DNA of 64,000 nucleotides, from NCBI GenBank assembly GCA_963693315.1, contig OY856188.1, positions 265,975,114 through 266,039,113 on the forward strand, given 5' to 3'. Both the position numbers and the translations under genes were made by a program. The notes beneath the pieces were generated by a model. That model was not told where the DNA came from. It searched no databases and saw only the letters and a list, made by a program, of their open reading frames with translations. Within the stretch, counting starts at the first letter, position 1. Every line of letters starts with the position of its first letter. Shown piece by piece: positions 12,091 to 24,215 of the stretch. Source of the stretch: Diogma glabrata. Its lineage: Eukaryota; Arthropoda; Insecta; Diptera; Cylindrotomidae.

Positions 12091-13250
12091 TAATTGGAAC
12101 TATAAATTATTAAGGAAGAGGTGAACATTAGTTTTAAAGACGGACGGAGAGATGTTAAACTTCTTAAGTCGCGGAAAGATTATTGTTGAGTTTAGAAATA
12201 CGATTAGTGTACTAAAATGCCCAAGAGTTAAAAAAAACCCGTAGGAAGAATAATTTTGTGGGGACTCGGAGGGAAGGAAACTATTGCAACAAATAGGACG
12301 GGCAATGATATTTAAAGATTTTAAAGAAAAGTATGTGGGTAGGGTAGTATGTTTGTTTTGGAGGCGGGTAGAAATGTGGTCAGAAAAAGAGGTGCCAAGA
12401 AGGTCAATTGAAAATCTAAGGACATGCTGAGGAGGCTCGAGGTTCTGAACAAAGCGAACAGCCCAATTAAAAGATTTAGTGAGACGAGACAATCCGCCCT
12501 ATGTACATCCAGAGTAGATTTCGATCCCGTAATTGAATATAGGCATTACTAAAGCATGTATGAATAGCCTTCTAATATCCAAAGGGAGGAAACAATTTAG
12601 ACTATAAAGCTTCCTCATAGTAGCAGTAGCTCGGCCTATGACGAAGTTAATATGAGGCTTCCATGAGAGGTTCTGGTCTATGATAAACCCAACAATTTTA
12701 GCATGAGGAACGAAATTGATAGGGATGCCATTGTGAGAGACGCCAAGATCATGGTTAGGAAGGGAAAGAAAGCAGTTGAAAAGTATGACTTGAGATTTAA
12801 GAGGGTTCAGAACAAGCTTATTGCATAGAGCCCAGTAGGAGATTTTAGCCAGGTCAACATTAACTTGCTAAAACAACGCTGAAGCGCAGGGATAGAAAGA
12901 GCATGAGTAATTTGAACGACGTCAGCAAAAAGATGGAGAAGAGAATAGTTAATGACTGAGGCGATATCATTAATATAAATAGAAAAATGTAGAGGTCCAA
13001 GGATAGAACCTTGAGGAACGCCTTTAAAAGATAGGCACATAAAGATCGACCCGGTAAGAGAATACTAGGTTACATGCGCACAGGACGAAAAATGAATTTT
13101 AGATTTAAGTGTATGAATTAGAATAACATGGTCAATAGAATCTAAAGCCTTACTAAAATCAAGGAGAAGGAGGATGGAGATCAACTTTTTATTCCTATTC
13201 CTACGAAGTCGAGCGGTGATGTCAATTAGCGTATGGGTTGTATTAAAAGG
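12091..13250 (-). mobile_element. different LINE, 5'-truncated and decayed (family F4)
   Basis: Reads on the minus strand as the second half of a reverse transcriptase: GVPQGSILGPLHFSIYINDI (about 13030-12970), FADVVQ in place of FADD (about 12930), then a thumb region ending in a C-terminus that includes NVHLFLNNL (about 12110). Two ORF stretches (13040-12807 and 12492-12100) hold most of it, with a stop/frameshift between. The second Asp of the catalytic pair is lost (FADV), so it is inactive. The protein differs from both the jockey-like and the 49.5-kb families. Confidence 0.7.
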
Positions 13251-13384
13251 TATAAATAAAATCCGGAAATACGGAGATAAATCTAGTCAATATTTATATT
13301 CCACCATTAAGCAGCTGGGATACAGGTTATGAACCGTTCATAGGACATTTATTTTATACCAAAGACTCACCTTATACCAAAGAC

Positions 13385-13387
13385 AAA

Positions 13388-13434
<47 letters not shown>

Positions 13435-13437
13435 ATA
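13385..13437 (+). repeat. (AAAT)n microsatellite
   Basis: About thirteen uninterrupted AAAT/AATA units lie within jockey-like copy B, next to a broken duplication of the word ACCAAAGAC. Confidence 0.9.
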
Positions 13438-14422
13438 GATATGAATCTGCACCACGATCTATGGCACCCACACTTGAACACTGATTCAAGAGGCGAAAAC
13501 GTTGATCAAATTGACGGCTCCAAATTTGGAGTTCCCAATGAGCCACAACTAACAAGAGTAACAAATAACTCATACTCTTTTCCAGATGTTTCACTTGCCA
13601 GCATGTCACTAATGCCAATCGCTGTATGGAGAACTGAAATTGCATTAGGATTAAGCCGTTCCTTAAACGAAATGAAATCCGAGAAGAAGACATATATTAA
13701 TTTTAACAAAGCTGACTGACTCGGATAATTTTACTGAAATAGAATTCAGCAAGCTATTTTTACAAATTGACGCCCTCTCTGGGGATTCATTCCAGCCGGC
13801 AGAATACAAAATATTAAACCAAACTTCTCACAAGAAGCTTATGTATTTTCCTCCCAAAGAAATGACATCCGTGGAATTCCGGGCCTGAACAAACAGATAA
13901 ATAAGCTAGTTACGGAACACAAACGTAACAAATGGAAAGATTTAGTGAGTAGATCAAACTTTGGCACAAATAATATTCTGTGGAAGATGATTAAGGGTTT
14001 AACACATCTGCGTCAAACGGGTAACAACTGCATGATCTCGTTCGATGATATCCCAACCGAAAACCATAGGAAATGCGCTACAAAATTCAACACACAGTTT
14101 ACAGAAAAGCAAAGTAAACATGAAAAAGAGACTAGGTCAGTATTAACACATATGGGCAAACTTACTACTGAAAATTTCGAGGATATAATATTTTCCGAAG
14201 AAGAGGTTGAAAACGCAATAAAGAAAATCAAGCCATCTATAGCTATTGGACCAGACGGCATCTCAGCTATCATGCTGAAACACATTGGACCCGAAGGGTT
14301 GAACTTTCTCACTACCATACTCAACACATCTCTAAATACGCTTCAGATACCAAATATCTGGCAAACGGCTAGAATAAGTCCCATTTTGAAACCTGGTAAG
14401 CCTGAAGAAAAGGGAGAATCAT

Positions 14423-15034
14423 TTTTGAATCATTTTGAGAAAATTTTTCACTCCATACCAATTGCTCCATGTTTATAAGTCCTATATTCGTCCCTGTATG
14501 GAGTACTGCTGTCAAGTTTGGGGTGCTGCCTCTGTTTCCATCTTGGCCCTCTTGGACTCTGTTCAAAAGCGTGCTATACGAATTGTGGGTGATCGAACTT
14601 TAACATCAAAACTTAATTCCCTACAACATCGTCGCACTGTTGCTGACCTCGTTGTTTTTTACAAATATCGTCATCAGCAGTGCTCAGATGAAATCAGCGG
14701 CATCATGCCTTTAAACTTATTCTTACCCCCGTTCCACTCGACAATCGGCTGCCGCAACCGGTGAAACGGTAAAGATCCCGCGCTGTCATACTGGCAGATC
14801 GCAGAGAGACTTCTTTGTCCGAACTGCGTACAAATTAAATAGTTTGCCGGAACACTTAGTCTCAGGTGGCTTCAACCCACAGATGTTTAAAAAAAAAAGC
14901 GTTAATCTACACCATAGAACGCCAGTTGTTGTAGACCCCAAGTCTAAACCTAGGTCTTAAAAGGTATTTATGTGTTGTGTGACACATATTCTAAACCCTA
15001 TTACACAACACATTTTATTAAAAAAAAAAAAAAA
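14423..15034 (+). mobile_element. nested 5'-truncated LINE (49.5-kb family)
   Basis: Encodes the C-terminal ~110 residues of the 49.5-kb family ORF (KFFTPYQLLHVYKSYIRP and following), its 3' UTR and a poly(A) of 17 bases. The short repeat AATCAT flanks it (14417-14422 and 15035-15040), and removing the insert restores the jockey-like sequence as judged against the other copies. The first ~17 bp (from TTTTGAATC) match neither element and look like filler made at 5' attachment. Confidence 0.85.
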
Positions 15035-16497
15035 AATCATATAGACCGATCTCTATACTCTCATCGGTTGCAAAATTGATAGAAGCACTGCTCCTGCCTC
15101 GGTTAACTGGACATTTCAAATCGGCGTGGCGTCCCATCAACATGGATTTAGGCAAGTACAACCACCACTCTTCATAGAATTCAAAACCAAATTAGCGATG
15201 GTCTAAACCAAAAACAATCAAAAGTTTTCGACACAATGTCACACGCTGCACTACTAAACGACATATTCAACACTAATCTGCCAGGTTTAATAAAACGCTA
15301 GTATATAAGATGCCGCCAAACTTGCTCAGACAATGAGTTCCACAAGGTGGAATTCTCTCACCTTCATTATTCAACCTTTACCTAAGTAGTTTACCGACAC
15401 CACGGTGCTTGCAACAAGAAACAACCTGGAACAACTCACTAATGCCCTAAACACCTACCTTAACACCTTGAATGAATGGTCTAAAACAAAAAATTGAATC
15501 TGTCCACTGAAAAGTCCACTTTCACACTTTTCACCACATGGACGAAGGAGGTAAATACAACACCTAACATTTGCATTGACAACATACTAATTCCTACGGT
15601 CCAAATCCAAATATGCTAACATTTGATCCTCTACTTAAATTCAGCGCTCATACTAAACAAGTGAACACAAAACTAAAGAACAGGAATAATGCACTGAAAG
15701 CTCTAGCGGGCATTTCGTGGGATAAAAACACAATAATAACAGCATATAAAGCAATAGGAAGGTCTTAAATAAATTACGCTGCTCCCATATGGACACCCAC
15801 TGGCATAAGTTACCTATAACACAGAACGCAGCCTTGCATACAGCAACCGGATGTCATTTGATAGCCCAACGAGATCACCTACACGAGGAATTGCCGGTCC
15901 GTGAATTTAATGAAATGCTTACCAAACAATATCTTTAGGCCTGTCATAAAGAGCAACATCCCTGCAATGACACCTTCCTTATTCACCTAGGAACATAAGG
16001 ACTGCGAAATGCTTCCTACAAGATGTTAAAAACAATCAAGTCATCGGTAACATCGACAAGCCTACGTATAAGACGGGTTTAAAAAAAATATGCATACAAG
16101 GACTGCTGAAAACACAATAAGGAACTACGCCCGAATCGAGTTCTAAATAGTAAGCCACCACAAATCGCTGACGAAGAGGTAAAACTGCCACGCAGCACCA
16201 GAACCATCCTAGCGCAGTTAAGATCCGGTTGGTTACGCATCTTAAATAACTGCATGATTAGAATTAGCCAGGAAATTGTTGACAAGTGTCCGGCATGAGA
16301 GGGTACGCCACATGATGCTAACCACCTTTTCAATTGTCCAGAGAAACCAACCGACCTGACGAAGGAAGATCTGTGGTACCGCCCAACGGCAGTAGCAGAA
16401 TTTCTGAATCTGGGCTTGGAGTCGGAAGAATTGCACCACATTTCGTTACTACAACATTTAAAATTAAAAAAAAAAAACAAAGAAAAAATGCGTCCGT

Positions 16498-16575
16498 CAA
16501 CAACTTAGAACGCATAATGTTGTGGGGCCTACCCAGCTCTTAGAAGGTTTTTATGTGTTGTTGTGAAAAAGACGC
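16498..16575 (+). mobile_element. short LINE 3'-UTR fragment
   Basis: GAACGCATAATGTTGTGGGG through AGGTTTTTATGTGTTGTTGTG resembles the last ~75 bp of the 49.5-kb family 3' UTR, in plus orientation directly after the A-rich tail of jockey-like copy B. Confidence 0.5.
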
Positions 16576-16579
16576 ACGG

Positions 16580-18252
16580 TAATTCCTACTACGTACACAA
16601 CAACAGTATCACATTGCTGCCCATTATTACATGAATGCTCATATCTTCGAGCCAGAATTAACGCGACATCACCAAGTAATTTTCCATAATTAAGATTGAG
16701 AGTGCTACCGTTGGCTGGAGAGCTTATCCAGAAAAAAATTACAACTCAACAAAAACGTAAGATCACAAGCTCAAAATCACAAAAGCTACAAAATTTTAAA
16801 TAACATAAAAAATAAATTTCGAAAACAAAATTTCAGTGTAATTGAATTTTGCGCCCTTTACTCAAGAAAATTCTAAAACATATACATAACAATGGAAATG
16901 AGTCACAATAATTTCACAAAAAAGCGAAAATAATTTTGATTTTTTTCTTTTAGAGTTTATGCCACAAATCATTATAATTACTTCATAAATAAATAAGTAA
17001 ACAGTTGAACAATAAATAACATACATTTTGTGTTAAAAATGCAATTGCCTGGAAAACAAAAAACTGTTAACACTTGCAATTCAACTCTATTTTGTTGTGA
17101 TTGGTTTATTTTTAAATTACATCACAAACTGAAATCAAAATAATTCCGTAATGTTTATATATTTATAAAACAAAAATAATGCATATATTTGACTTTTTAT
17201 TACAAATTGATTATAATGTATTGTCCAATCTTTAAAAAACACGAACTGTTATAATGTTAAGTTGGTTGTGAGGTTAGGGGACATATGTATGCTGCATGCT
17301 GGACACACATCACCTTATCATTACTCGTTTTACTTTTAATACTTTCACTTTACATCTATTTAATTCGTTACTAATATTTTAAATCAACTCCGATTAAACA
17401 TACATTTTCTTTAGGTTTGAAGCTGTAAACTCTTTTTATAACAAAAATAAAACAATAACCAAAATAATCATCAAAGACCACATTTTTTTATGCACTAAAT
17501 AAATAAACCCTACACATCCAATCAACAAAGAAAATCAAATTATAATTTATTTACTTGGCATGATTTAGAGTGCATTGATTGTGAAAAATGTACAATAATC
17601 TATTTACGAATACTTATATGATATAAATAGAATATACATTTTCTTTTATAAAAAGTAAGAATTATATTTAATATTTATAACATACCAAAAACTAAATTTA
17701 CAAAAAAAAAATGTGTTGGTTGTTACCACAAGAATAATTTATTTTCATTTTATATCACATAATCAACACAGATAATTTAATTATATTTGTCTTCAAAAAC
17801 ACATCGAATCTAATTGATCTTTTATATATAAAACTCTATTTATTTCTTGTTTTTTAATCACAAAATTTAATTTTAAATTGTCACATGGAATCTTTAGTTA
17901 TCTAATGACGGCGGCACAAAAGCACGTTGACAAATATAATTTTAATATTTTTACGTTGTTAGTGACATGGAGTTTTATTTTCGTAAGTTGGTAGTATAAT
18001 TTTATTGTCAGCAAACCATTGAAACGAAGTTAAAAAACAACTGCAAGCTTGAAAATAATTTAAATTTCTGTTATAATTATAAAACAAATTGTTTATATTT
18101 TAATGTAACTTTTATATTTCACTATAACCGAATAAATTTCTTTAAAGTGAATATAAGACATAAATATGGTCTAGAAAAAATTACAAGTGGTTATTACAAT
18201 TAAATTAATTTTGGCGCCTTTTACCAAATGTTGCAAGCAACGTACAATTGAT
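16580..18252. other. intergenic AT-rich region, 3' flank of eIF3a
   Basis: No ORF or recognisable repeat. The eIF3a 3' UTR extends leftwards from 18252. A minus-strand poly(A) signal is seen as TTTATT on the plus strand near 17972, but several such words exist and none can be chosen. Confidence 0.4.
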
Positions 18253-21200
18253 CTAACGCCTCTTAACATCCGTCCATTCGTTATCATCGTTCGATTCATC
18301 TGAAATGTATAAGATAATTAAATAAATATAAACATAACTTAAACGTTTAACAAATTCACCTTGCTGTTGTGGCGGTGCTCGTGGTGGACGTTCTTTTTTA
18401 TCATCATCTCGGTCGCGGTTTTGAGGTCTAGCATTGTCATTCGTTCGCCAACCACCTCCGCCTCCATCTTTCGATGGCGGAGGACGACGATTTTGATCTC
18501 TATCATTTCCTCGGTCATTACGACGCCAGCTATCGTTATTGTCACGATCACCACCACGACCATCACGATCTGCAGGTCTATTTTCTTTTTGATTATCACG
18601 ACGACCGTAATTACTTCCTCCCCAATCACGTCGCTCACCTCTATCTCGATCATCACCACCTCGATTGTAATTACCACGACGGCCTCCTCCATCGCGATCG
18701 GCACCACCTCTTCGAAAATCTCTATCATCCCCGCCTCTTCGCATGTCACGATCATCGCCTCGTCGACCATCACGATCGTCTCCACGACGCATATCGCGAT
18801 CGTCACCTCCTCGTCTCATATCACGATCATCTCCTCTTTTTACATCACGATCATCTCCACCTCTACTACGCGGATATCTATCTTCACCCTTTCTTTCATC
18901 CCGATCTCTATCATCTCGACGGAAATCTTTAGATTCATCAGTTCTCCATCGTTCATTTCTTGAACCGGTTTCTTCGCGATTTGTATTTGACCTCCATTCA
19001 TCTCTTCTTGGTTCAGATTCAGGTTGTCTAGGTGTTCGCCAGTCGTTGGTATCCGCACCTCCACTTTTTTCAACATTCGGTTTTTCAATACGTTCGGAAG
19101 GTCGATCAGCACCACGTTCATTTCGATCCTTTCTCCAAGAATCTTCGCCACGCTGTTCTCTGTCTGATTTATCCCGTTTATTGGCTGCCAAAAGTTGTTC
19201 TTTTTCTTCCTGGAGTTTACGTTCGACTTCTTCCTCCTTAAGACGTTGCTTCTCAGCTTGAATTTTAAGTTTCTCTAATTCAGCTTCTCGTATTTTTGCT
19301 TTTCGCTCTCTTTCAATACGTTCTTCTTCTTCCTTTGCTTTTCGTATTTCTTCTTCTTGCCTTCTCCTTTCCTCCTCCTTTTCTCTTACCCACATTTGAC
19401 GTCTTTCTTCTCGTCTTTCACAAATTCGCTGAGCCAATCTTTTCTTTCTTTCTTCTTCCAGCATTATGTTGAATGCAGCAAGCTTTTCAACATACAATGA
19501 GTTTCGTTCAGCTCTTAATTTATTCAAAAAGGCGTCACGATCTGAGTACATACGTTGTAATCGTTCCTGTTGTGCCACAGCATTTTGACGTTCAGCAATA
19601 GTTGAAGCGATTCGTGTTTGTTCTTGATTTTCCCAGAATTCTTTATCTTGGACTTGTTTTTCAGCTAGATATTTTTCAATTAGAGGAATCTCTTCAATTC
19701 GTTTCGCACGCTCATAGTAATCGACTTTCTTTTCTTGAGATTTTAATTTTGTTTGTTGTTCTTTTCGTTCTTTTAATAACTCTTCCGCTTCTTTCGCTGC
19801 AATTTGTTCAGCGTCCATTTTCTTAATTTCTTCATCATCCAATTTTTTAAGAACTTTCTGTCCATGGGCAGTTTGTGAAATTTGTTGCATTTTCTCTTTA
19901 AATGATTTTTCTTTGATTTGTGCAATCTCATTTGCATGTCGTTTCTTTTCTCTTTCTTCCAGTTCTTGTTCTAAACGTTTTTGCTCCGCTAATTTTTGTT
20001 GTCTGGTTAATTCTTCTTGTTTTCTCATTTCCTCTTCTTCGCGTTCGTTATTCATTCGCTCAATAAATTCTTTACGGTCTTCAATAATTTTTTGACGTTG
20101 CAATATTCTTTGATGTTCTTTCAATTTGTTATCATGATAGTTTTGAACCATCTGTGCTCTTAGCTTTTTACGTTCAGCATGTTTACGTGTAGGATTAATA
20201 GCTGCGATAGCACGATACAAAACAACTGACATGCTAACAAGTTGAGAACGAACCTGTTCAGATGGCATAGATTGTAATGTTGGACCATCTGGATGATCTT
20301 CCCTTTGGCTTTCTGTTAAATCTGTACCAAAATGAATACATCTTTTTTTATGATCAATTCGTATTTGCATATCATTATGTCGAACGCAGTCAACAAGAAT
20401 CCGTTCCAAGTAAAACGAATCAGCGAATTTAGCTAATTCCAAAAGACGAACAAATTCGATTGATTGATAAACTTGACAAATTTGTCTAATTAATCGAACT
20501 AAAGTTACATCTTGAATTGAAGTTATATATTGCTTCAATAAACCATTTTCTTCAGAGTTCATAAAATCAGTAACACTTTGAACCCGATTACATAAGTTGA
20601 GAGGATCAAATTCAACCTCTAAGCATTGATGCAAATTTTGAAATTCTGCTGCGGCAAGCAATACAACATTGTATCGAATCATATCTTTTAGAAGAGCGAT
20701 ACGAGTTGGAGGTTGACTTAATCCTAATAAAACAGCTAAACGTTGTGCCTTTTCTAATGGACTTTTGTCGGTCTCTATAAAACGATCAAATTCTGGGTGA
20801 GCAGATGGCAGAGGAATTGCTAATGTAGCAACCAATACATGCGATGCCATTCTTTGTAGTTCATCGTTTGTTATGTTCTTTTTCATTTCTCTTGACAGTT
20901 GAAACAATTTTAATAGTGCTGCTGCATGAAATAACTGATTTCCAGCTTTCCAAAATACCATTGCCAATTTTTGATAGTAATTAGCCATAGTTTTTGCAAC
21001 AGGAGTTTTCTTAGATAATGTCATTAAACCATGAATATCTTCAATTGCTTTATAAGCTTCTTGCCATAATTCCATTTGTATAGCACTATCTAGCTGATGT
21101 AACCTGGTATCCAAATTCAATTGTTGCGTTTCAGGTTTGGTTATATTAACACCAGTTGTTTGATTTGATGCTTTACAAATATCTTCTAAATGCTTGCGCA

Positions 21201-21977
21201 ATTTTTCACACAATTTGCGGAATTCCATTTTACGATTATATTTGAGGCAAAAGTGAAATGCCATTCTTGCAATATCGTGATACAATGTTTCGCAATGAGT
21301 GTTTACCCTCAAAAGTTCGAGACATTGGCAATATGATTCCCATAAAAATTTAACCCATGGTAACAATATTGTTCGATCTGAACGATCTTGGGCATCTTCA
21401 CCACAAACTGCACTCATTAAAATACTTTCTGGTGTTGCTAGATTATCTAAATCGTCAATATCCAAAACAGCCTGCGAAGACTGTTGCTGGGCAGCTTCAG
21501 TACGTTCTTCAGCCATACGAAGATATCCTCTAATAACATTTTCCAATGAACTGACGTTAACCTTAAAAATTCAGAACTCTATTATATGAATAAAAAGTAA
21601 AATTCATGGATTTACCATTTGAAACATATTACGATATTGAAATAATCCTTCCTTGGCTATATGGGATTTTTTTAGTTCAACGCATAAATCAAGATATTTA
21701 AACATAATTGGTTCTATTATGGATTCCTGCCATGTGTATGACCATTTTTTATTTCGGAACACTTCCTGAAGTGTATCCAGGGCACGGGCCGGCTTCCCCA
21801 CATCGATAAATTCTAAAATAAAACATTTATTGTTCTATATTTATAAAACTATACGTCAACATGCGTATTTAATAAATTTGACGTGGAATAATTTTAATAC
21901 TTTCTATTTCAATATTTAATATAATTACCATTTGCTTTTTTAAGAGCGTTGTCCGGTCTTGTTGTATATCGCGTCAT
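18253..21977 (-). CDS. eIF3a: eukaryotic translation initiation factor 3 subunit A
   Basis: Exons on the minus strand: 21977-21929, 21812-21616, 21561-18360, 18299-18253; phases agree and the product is 1164 residues, close to the family size. It is the scaffold subunit of eIF3, which binds the 40S ribosome and mRNA in the cytoplasm. The N-terminus [20 protein letters not shown] is diagnostic. Residues up to about 320 are helical repeats; a PCI domain follows (about 330-500, including [13 protein letters not shown]). Next come a long charged coiled coil (about 535-870, rich in E, K, R) and a low-complexity tail of RGGDDRD-type repeats, equivalent to the DDRGPRR-type decapeptides of vertebrate eIF3a. 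It ends [10 protein letters not shown]. Introns are 116, 54 and 60 nt. The last one (18359-18300) has no in-frame stop and keeps frame, so an unspliced transcript also reads to the same end. It is divergent from DUS4 copy 1. Confidence 0.95.
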
Positions 21978-22351
21978 ATTGATTTTTGTAATAAATATCT
22001 ATAGACACATTGAACAACAAATTAAATTCGGTTTAATTAAAACAAATAGTTTTAAAATAATAAAATACTCTTTAAAATAAATGCCTTTTCTTCTTTCCTT
22101 TCAGAAATACGGCAAAATGGCTGAATAGTAGCAATTAGACGTGTCATGCCTAGTTGTAGTTCAATCAAAAAACGTGCGGTGAAAGTAGCCTCTGAACTGA
22201 AATTGTTGTTATATTTTTTTAAAACAGATGGGGGTATTTTGCATGTTTGCGTTTGACATTTTAAATGTCACAACCACATGTTGCTTGTTGTGCAAAAAAT
22301 GTAAACAAATAATAAGGAAAAGGAATTGAAAATTGTATTGACATTTTAATT
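21978..22351. promoter_or_regulatory. shared divergent promoter region of eIF3a and DUS4 copy 1
   Basis: 374 bp separate the two start codons, which face away from each other. Both 5' UTRs and promoters must fit here, so a bidirectional housekeeping promoter is inferred. No TATA box in a convincing position was found. Confidence 0.55.
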
Positions 22352-23771
22352 ATGACGTCATTGGAAAATGTAGGTATTTTGATTGTTGTTAAATATTTTA
22401 TTTCTAAATAGTTTCGTATTTAAGGAAAATGAAAGAAGTAAACAAAAAGTGAATATTCCTGATCTTTTTCAAAGTGCAAGCATCAACAAAACTTATTTAA
22501 AAATATGTGCGCCGATGGTGAGATACAGTAAATTAGAGTTTAGAAGTCTTGTTAGGAGGTATGGGGTAGATTTAACATTTACTCCTATGATAATGGCAGA
22601 TTCGTTTTGTCAAAGCAACAAAGCACGGTTAAATGACTTCACCACAAATTTATGTATAGATTGTTGTCTGCGTTATAGATATAAAAATTCCTAAACTATT
22701 TCTCTTACAGATGATTCTCCTTTAATTGCTCAATTTGCTGCGAAAGATGTACAAGATTTTATATCAGCAAGCGAAATGATATATCCGTAAGAAAGCACAT
22801 TTGTAATTTGTATGTATTCCAATTCTAAACAAATATTTATTTGTTGTAGGTATGTAGATGGAGTTGATTTAAATTGCGGTTGTCCTCAAAGATGGGCTAT
22901 GACAGCTGGATATGGAGGTGCACTGTTAAAGAACCCGGATGTTATTAAAGACATTATACTCGGGATCAGGAGAAATTTGCCCTCATCATTTTCTATATCA
23001 ATTAAATTGCGATTATTGCAGAAATCGTTAGAGTAACCATATTTTAAAAGTTCGCCAAAAACAAGTACAGAAAATAAAATTAACTTTTTCAGATCAACCA
23101 TCGAATTATGTCGTCAGCTAGAAAAATGTGGTGCAACCTTTTTAACAATCCATGGAAGAACTTGTCAACAAAAAACAAGTGTGCCTGTTAATAAAGCGGC
23201 TATAAGTGAGATTAAAAAATCACTACAAATACCAATAGTAGCAAATGGAGACGTTATGTCACTCTCCGATGCCAACAGTTTATTTAAAACAACAAACTGC
23301 AATGGTGTTATGGCTGCGCGTGGCATGTTAGTAAATCCGGGATTATTTGCTGGATTTGATAAAACTCCATTAGCTTGCATCCAAGATTGGTTGGATATCG
23401 GCCATCAAGCAAAAGATCAAATAGCATTTCAATGTTTCCATCATCATTTGACATTTATGACGGAAAAATTGATGAAAAAATCTAGTCGGATAGCTTTTAA
23501 TAGTTTAACAAATAAAAAGGAAGTTCATGATTTCATTGAGGATTATTTTGATGTTCGTTCGAAAAATTTGGTACCTGATTATTTAGACGATGCACAAATA
23601 GAATGTTGCTATGATGATACAAAATATAGAGATCAAAATTCTCGAAATGAAAGTTTTTATCGTGACGATTTAACAGATGGAAAATATTTTTTGGATAAAA
23701 TAAATATAAATAAAGGAACTTCTATTGATGATTGTGGTTTAGATTTTATGGATAATAATTTATTTCAATAA
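22352..23771 (+). CDS. DUS4-type tRNA-dihydrouridine synthase, copy 1
   Basis: Exons 22352-22369, 22425-22653, 22711-22786, 22850-23032, 23093-23771; introns of 55, 57, 63 and 60 nt, all GT-AG and in phase, giving 394 residues. The enzyme uses FMN and NAD(P)H to reduce uridines in the tRNA D-loop (20a/20b for DUS4). Visible: APMVRYSKLEFR in the TIM-barrel start (about residue 30), NCGCPQRWAM with the predicted catalytic Cys (the second one), TIHGRT, the phosphate-binding VANGDV and GVMAARGMLVNPGLFAG. The C-terminal ~100 residues (from about 295) are acidic and asparagine-rich and do not resemble a known domain. The start ATG is 374 bp from the eIF3a start. A very similar second gene starts at 32273. 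The DUS4 rather than DUS1 assignment rests on NCGCPQRWAM and overall wording. Confidence 0.88.
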
Positions 23772-23969
23772 GTAGATAAAGTAAACGTGTAATAGAATTT
23801 ATGTTTTTACTTTTTATGTTATTTTAAGATTTTAAATAAAAGTAATTTTTAAACTTCTAATATTATTGTATGTGAACTCGACAGAGACGCACTGCAGCGA
23901 AATGCAGATATTGTGGAGAGTCCGCCCGAATTTAATAAATAGGTAACTTTAAAAATAAAATCGTACGTG

Positions 23970-24215
23970 TGTTGATATACTAAATCAGGATTTTGATAGA
24001 ATTGCTAGTTGGTCTGTGGAAAAGGAATTACTATTAAATGCTAAAAAGTCGCAGTCTATTCTCATTTTTAGGAGTAAGTTGTTAGTTGTCTACCTCATAT
24101 TTCCCATCTGTGAAGCTTATAATAATGAACATATAGTGTATTCTGACACTGTTCGTGATCTAGGACTTGTCATGGAATGATCATGTGAATAATTTGTGTA
24201 TATTAAGGTGTATAA
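23970..24215 (+). mobile_element. LINE reverse-transcriptase fragment
   Basis: Translates with one frame break to a reverse-transcriptase thumb-like stretch: RIASWSVEKELLLNAKKSQS, then YSDTVRDLGLVME, a pattern common to jockey/I/CR1-group LINEs (W-S-x-x-N-x-L-x-L-N-x-K-K-S-Q, then R-N-L-G). It is too short to place in a family, and has no tail or target-site duplication. Confidence 0.55.

Larger units (their letters stand above)
13255..16470 (+). mobile_element. jockey-like LINE copy B, decayed and interrupted
   Basis: Plus-strand LINE starting inside the endonuclease (words shared with 9825-9920 of copy A), with a linker at about 13740-13930 and a reverse-transcriptase start in the 13945-14478 frame (SFDDIPTENHRKCATKFN, then AIGPDGISAIMLKHIGPEG). 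A 612-bp foreign LINE fragment sits at 14423-15034. The thumb and zinc-knuckle-like C-terminus resume at 15041 and end near 16430 (the same LRSGWLRIL and HDANHLFNCP block as copy C), with an A-rich tail at about 16455-16480. Frame breaks are numerous. Confidence 0.75.

Noticed and set aside
18339..19261. Several long open frames on both strands over the eIF3a 3' half
   Set aside because: Shadow frames of the low-complexity, charged eIF3a tail; only the eIF3a frame has family similarity and correct splice phases.
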